A stretch of 64,000 nucleotides of DNA, taken from positions 109,237 through 173,236 of the forward strand of contig JAWSVB010000022.1 of the NCBI GenBank assembly GCA_033852135.1. Reading direction: 5' to 3'. Positions 61,322 through 64,000 of this stretch are shown here, one piece after another (the first letter of the stretch is position 1; every line of letters begins with the position of its first letter). A program made the position numbers and the translations under genes. Under the pieces are notes generated by a model. That model did no database searches. It was not told the DNA's origin and was given only the letters and a program-made list of their open reading frames with translations. Source of the stretch: QZLE01 sp033852135. Its GTDB lineage: Bacteria > Pseudomonadota > Gammaproteobacteria > QZLD01.

Positions 61322-63919
61322 ATGAAGAAAATAGGTTTAATAACGCTAGGCATATTAACACTAACTTTCTCGATGGCTTCAAATGCCGCGAGTTGGTCAA
61401 CAAAAGGGGTTGGTGGGTTTTCTCAAGTCCATCTGTATAACCCAACATCACAATCACCAATTGGTAATGGTAAATCACTGTTAATCGTGCTTCATGGCTG
61501 CACCCAGGCAGCTAGTGCATTTAAAACCGCGAATCTTAATAAGGTTGCTGATGAATACGGAATGGTAATCGCTGCTCCTGAAGCTCAGTATAAAGAGGGC
61601 TTTAGCTGCTGGGGATACTGGACTGGTGGAATTTCAAGAACTTCTAAAGATTATAAGAATGTAATTACTCTTGCTACAACTCTAAGAGATGATGCTTCTT
61701 ATGATATTGACCCTGATCAAATTTATGTTGCTGGTCTATCTTCAGGCGGTGCTTTTGCGATGACTGTTGGTTGTCTTGCTCCTGATGTATTTGCTGGTAT
61801 GGGTCTAGATGCAGCACCAAGTGCTGGTACTTCTTCAAACGGTGCTTTCTCTAAAGAATCAAGTGCTTCTCAAACAGCTACACGTTGTCAAAGTTACGCT
61901 GGATCAAACTCTGGTGACTTTACTACTCAAATAACTTCAACAGCATATGGAACAAGTGATTATACAGTTCCTCAGGGGTATGGCCCTCAGAATGCTGATG
62001 CAATGGCAATTGTATATGGTGTTTCAAAACTTTCTGGTACATCTACTGTATTAGGTAACTCAGGCGCTAAAGAAACCAAGTACACTGATAGCAGAGTAAC
62101 AATGGTTGAAATGAGCGGTGTTGGTCATGCATGGCCTGGCGGTTCTGGCGCTTCAGGCAGCTATGTTGATGGTTCAAGCATTAACTATGGAACATACTTG
62201 GCAGAATTCTTTGCTGCTAATAATCAGCGTGTTGATGGCTCATATGACGGCGGTGATGACGATGTTGTAGATGATGGCGGCGATGATGTTGTAGACGATG
62301 GCGGTGATGATGTTGTAGACGATGGCGGCGATGCTGTTGAGGTGTGCTATACAGAATCAGCATACGATACAGTTACTGGCCATTACACTGCAGATAGACT
62401 TGATGTAAATACATTTACAGCAATGGGTTCTGAATATGGTTATAACACTAAAATCACCCTTTACATGGTTAATGGCTCATGGACAACAAGTGTAGATTGT
62501 CTTGGTGATGATGGTGGTAGTGATGATATTGATGGTAACGATAATAATGGTGTAGTTAACGGAACCTGGACAAAATCAAGCATAGTTGGATTCTCAGAAG
62601 TACACACATATGTGCCACCAACAGAGTCACCAGTTGGTGAAGGTCGTGCTCTAATGATCGTGCTACATGGTTGCACACAGCCAGCAGAAACATTTAAAAC
62701 AACAAATCTAGATCGTGTTGGTGACGAGTGGGGTATGGTAATAGCTGCACCTCTAGCTCAGTACATGACTGGTTATAGCTGCTGGGGATACTGGGAAGGC
62801 CCAATCTCTAGAACTAACAAAGATTATAAAAACGTAATTGATCTAGCGATTGAGCTAAGAGATGATCCAAGTTACGGTATCGATCCTGATCAGGTATATG
62901 TTGCAGGTCTATCTTCTGGTGGTGCATTTGCAATGTCAGTAGGTTGTCTAGCTCCAGACGTATTTGCTGGAATGGGATTAGCTGCAGCTCCTTCAGCTGG
63001 TACATCTTCAAATGGTGCTTTCGCTCTTGAAGGAAGTGCAGCATCAGTAGCAGCAGACTGTGAAACCTATGCAGGATCGAATGCAAGTTACTTCGATACA
63101 CAAATTACTAATACACTTTTCGGTAGTGGTGACTACACTGTACCTCAAGGTTATGGCCTGCAAAACGCAGAAGCTATGGCAAAAATTTATGGTGTGAGCA
63201 AAACTGCTGGAACAAGCCAAGTAACCGACTATACAGGTAAAACAGCTGCTGAAACTCGCTGGAGTGGTGGTAGAATCAGCATGTTGGAGCTTGATGGTGT
63301 TGGTCATGCATGGCCAGGTGGTACAGGTACATCAGGTAGCTGGACTGATAGCAGTTCAATCAACTACGGAATGTATCTAGGTAAATACTTCGCAAATAAC
63401 AACATGCGTATTGATAGCTCATGTACAGATGCAAACGATAACGGCATTTGTGATGATGATGAGCAATCATGTGAAGACACAAATAATAATGGTGTTTGTG
63501 ATGATCAAGAGCAGCAGTGTGATGATCTAAACAATAACGGTATCTGCGACGATCAAGAGCAGCAGTGTGATGATCTGAACAACAACGGTATCTGTGATGA
63601 CCAAGAGCCTGTTGATAGTGATGGTGATGGCGTAGCTGATGAAGATGATGCATTCCCATACGATCCAAATGAAACTAAAGATACAGATGGTGACGGTGTT
63701 GGTGACAATGCAGATGCATACCCAGAAGACCCTAATAAATGGGAAGAAGAAGTTGTGTGTTACTCAGATTCAGCTTCTGCGACTGCTACAAGTCACTATA
63801 TTGCTGGTAGAGTAGGTGTTATGGATTATATTTCACTTGGTTCTAAGTACGGATATGCTACTTCTGTAGTGTTATATAATGTTGATGGATCATGGACCGA
63901 TTCTCCTGACTGTCTATAA
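61322..63919 (+). CDS. Secreted double-headed PHB-depolymerase-like esterase, paralogue without CTERM
   Basis: 865 residues with an AAAGGAAAAA ribosome site. Signal peptide 1-22. Domain 1 (about 23-300) has Ser140 in GLSSGG and domain 2 (about 415-695) has Ser531; both keep HGCTQ and GHAWPGG. A GGDDVVDD-repeat linker and a Cys-flanked module (about 340-395) lie between. After domain 2 come four short CDDLNNNGICDDQE-type repeats, two thrombospondin-3-like units and a second Cys-flanked module ending the protein at DSPDCL. There is no GlyGly-CTERM, so it is probably released, unlike its neighbour. The Cys module (H-Y-x-A-G/D-R...GS...LYxVxGSW) resembles small modules appended to secreted polymer-degrading enzymes, by memory. 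Its promoter block is a copy of the upstream gene's. Confidence 0.88.
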   Translation: MKKIGLITLGILTLTFSMASNAASWSTKGVGGFSQVHLYNPTSQSPIGNGKSLLIVLHGCTQAASAFKTANLNKVADEYGMVIAAPEAQYKEGFSCWGYWTGGISRTSKDYKNVITLATTLRDDASYDIDPDQIYVAGLSSGGAFAMTVGCLAPDVFAGMGLDAAPSAGTSSNGAFSKESSASQTATRCQSYAGSNSGDFTTQITSTAYGTSDYTVPQGYGPQNADAMAIVYGVSKLSGTSTVLGNSGAKETKYTDSRVTMVEMSGVGHAWPGGSGASGSYVDGSSINYGTYLAEFFAANNQRVDGSYDGGDDDVVDDGGDDVVDDGGDDVVDDGGDAVEVCYTESAYDTVTGHYTADRLDVNTFTAMGSEYGYNTKITLYMVNGSWTTSVDCLGDDGGSDDIDGNDNNGVVNGTWTKSSIVGFSEVHTYVPPTESPVGEGRALMIVLHGCTQPAETFKTTNLDRVGDEWGMVIAAPLAQYMTGYSCWGYWEGPISRTNKDYKNVIDLAIELRDDPSYGIDPDQVYVAGLSSGGAFAMSVGCLAPDVFAGMGLAAAPSAGTSSNGAFALEGSAASVAADCETYAGSNASYFDTQITNTLFGSGDYTVPQGYGLQNAEAMAKIYGVSKTAGTSQVTDYTGKTAAETRWSGGRISMLELDGVGHAWPGGTGTSGSWTDSSSINYGMYLGKYFANNNMRIDSSCTDANDNGICDDDEQSCEDTNNNGVCDDQEQQCDDLNNNGICDDQEQQCDDLNNNGICDDQEPVDSDGDGVADEDDAFPYDPNETKDTDGDGVGDNADAYPEDPNKWEEEVVCYSDSASATATSHYIAGRVGVMDYISLGSKYGYATSVVLYNVDGSWTDSPDCL

Positions 63920-63940
63920 CCCCATAGCTAAGTAACTATA

Positions 63941-63970
63941 AAAAAGCCTCCAACTTGGAGGCTTTTTTTT
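63941..63970 (+). terminator. Terminator after the second esterase gene
   Basis: AAAAAGCCTCCAA-c-TTGGAGGCTTTTT is a perfect 13-bp stem ending in eight Ts, 21 bases past the stop codon. Confidence 0.92.
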
Positions 63971-64000
63971 GCATTGAGTTTGTCCCGTCCTGAAATATGT

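Overview
The window is AT-rich, chromosomal bacterial DNA with gammaproteobacterial gene content and gene order. The evidence is the syntenic blocks uvrY-uvrC-pgsA-tRNA-Gly-tRNA-Cys-tRNA-Leu, lapA-lapB-pyrF and methyltransferase-rnhA-dnaQ, together with recC-recB, purT, nadC and miaA. The genus cannot be named from sequence alone. No phage, plasmid, insertion sequence or CRISPR array is visible. The organism appears signalling-rich: the window holds four histidine kinases (one cut by the left edge), three receiver-only, hybrid or output regulators, four c-di-GMP turnover proteins and a kinase-fold protein that looks catalytically dead.

Layout. 1-7051: a compact signalling cluster of histidine kinase, two membrane-tethered periplasmic binding proteins, a second histidine kinase, a lone receiver and a receiver-kinase fusion, with no transporter permease or ATPase. 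7142-9328: methyltransferase, rnhA, dnaQ. 9499-12001: small membrane protein, cold-shock protein, metY. 12257-16699: RND adaptor and pump. 16811-18993: Hpt-HD-GYP protein and pseudokinase-like protein. 19381-28543: nadC, HD-GYP protein, exported protein, CoA-binding protein, miaA, REC-GGDEF-EAL protein, Na+/H+ antiporter-like protein, GNAT. 28659-35385: recC-recB with no adjacent recD. 35674-40952: large hybrid kinase and GAF-GGDEF cyclase. 41167-42567: asnS, followed by about 0.8 kb of non-coding DNA with repeats and palindromes. 43343-46712: Sel1 protein, the AMMECR1/MEMO/radical-SAM triad and a NifU-like scaffold. 46850-52019: purT, uvrY, uvrC, pgsA and three tRNAs. 52173-54227: an acyl-CoA ligase preceded by a promoter-leader-terminator structure that may be an attenuator or small RNA. 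54414-56659: lapA-lapB-pyrF. 57125-63919: two tandem, secreted, double-headed PHB-depolymerase-like esterases with Asp-rich repeats.

The observations most worth follow-up are: the binding-protein/kinase cluster without a transporter; the AmmeMemoRadiSam triad; the tandem double-headed esterases, whose second domains look homogenised and whose promoters are duplicated; the HGN pseudokinase beside an Hpt-HD-GYP protein; and the putative leader RNA upstream of the acyl-CoA ligase. Functional statements rest on reading motifs by eye and on known families. No database search was run.
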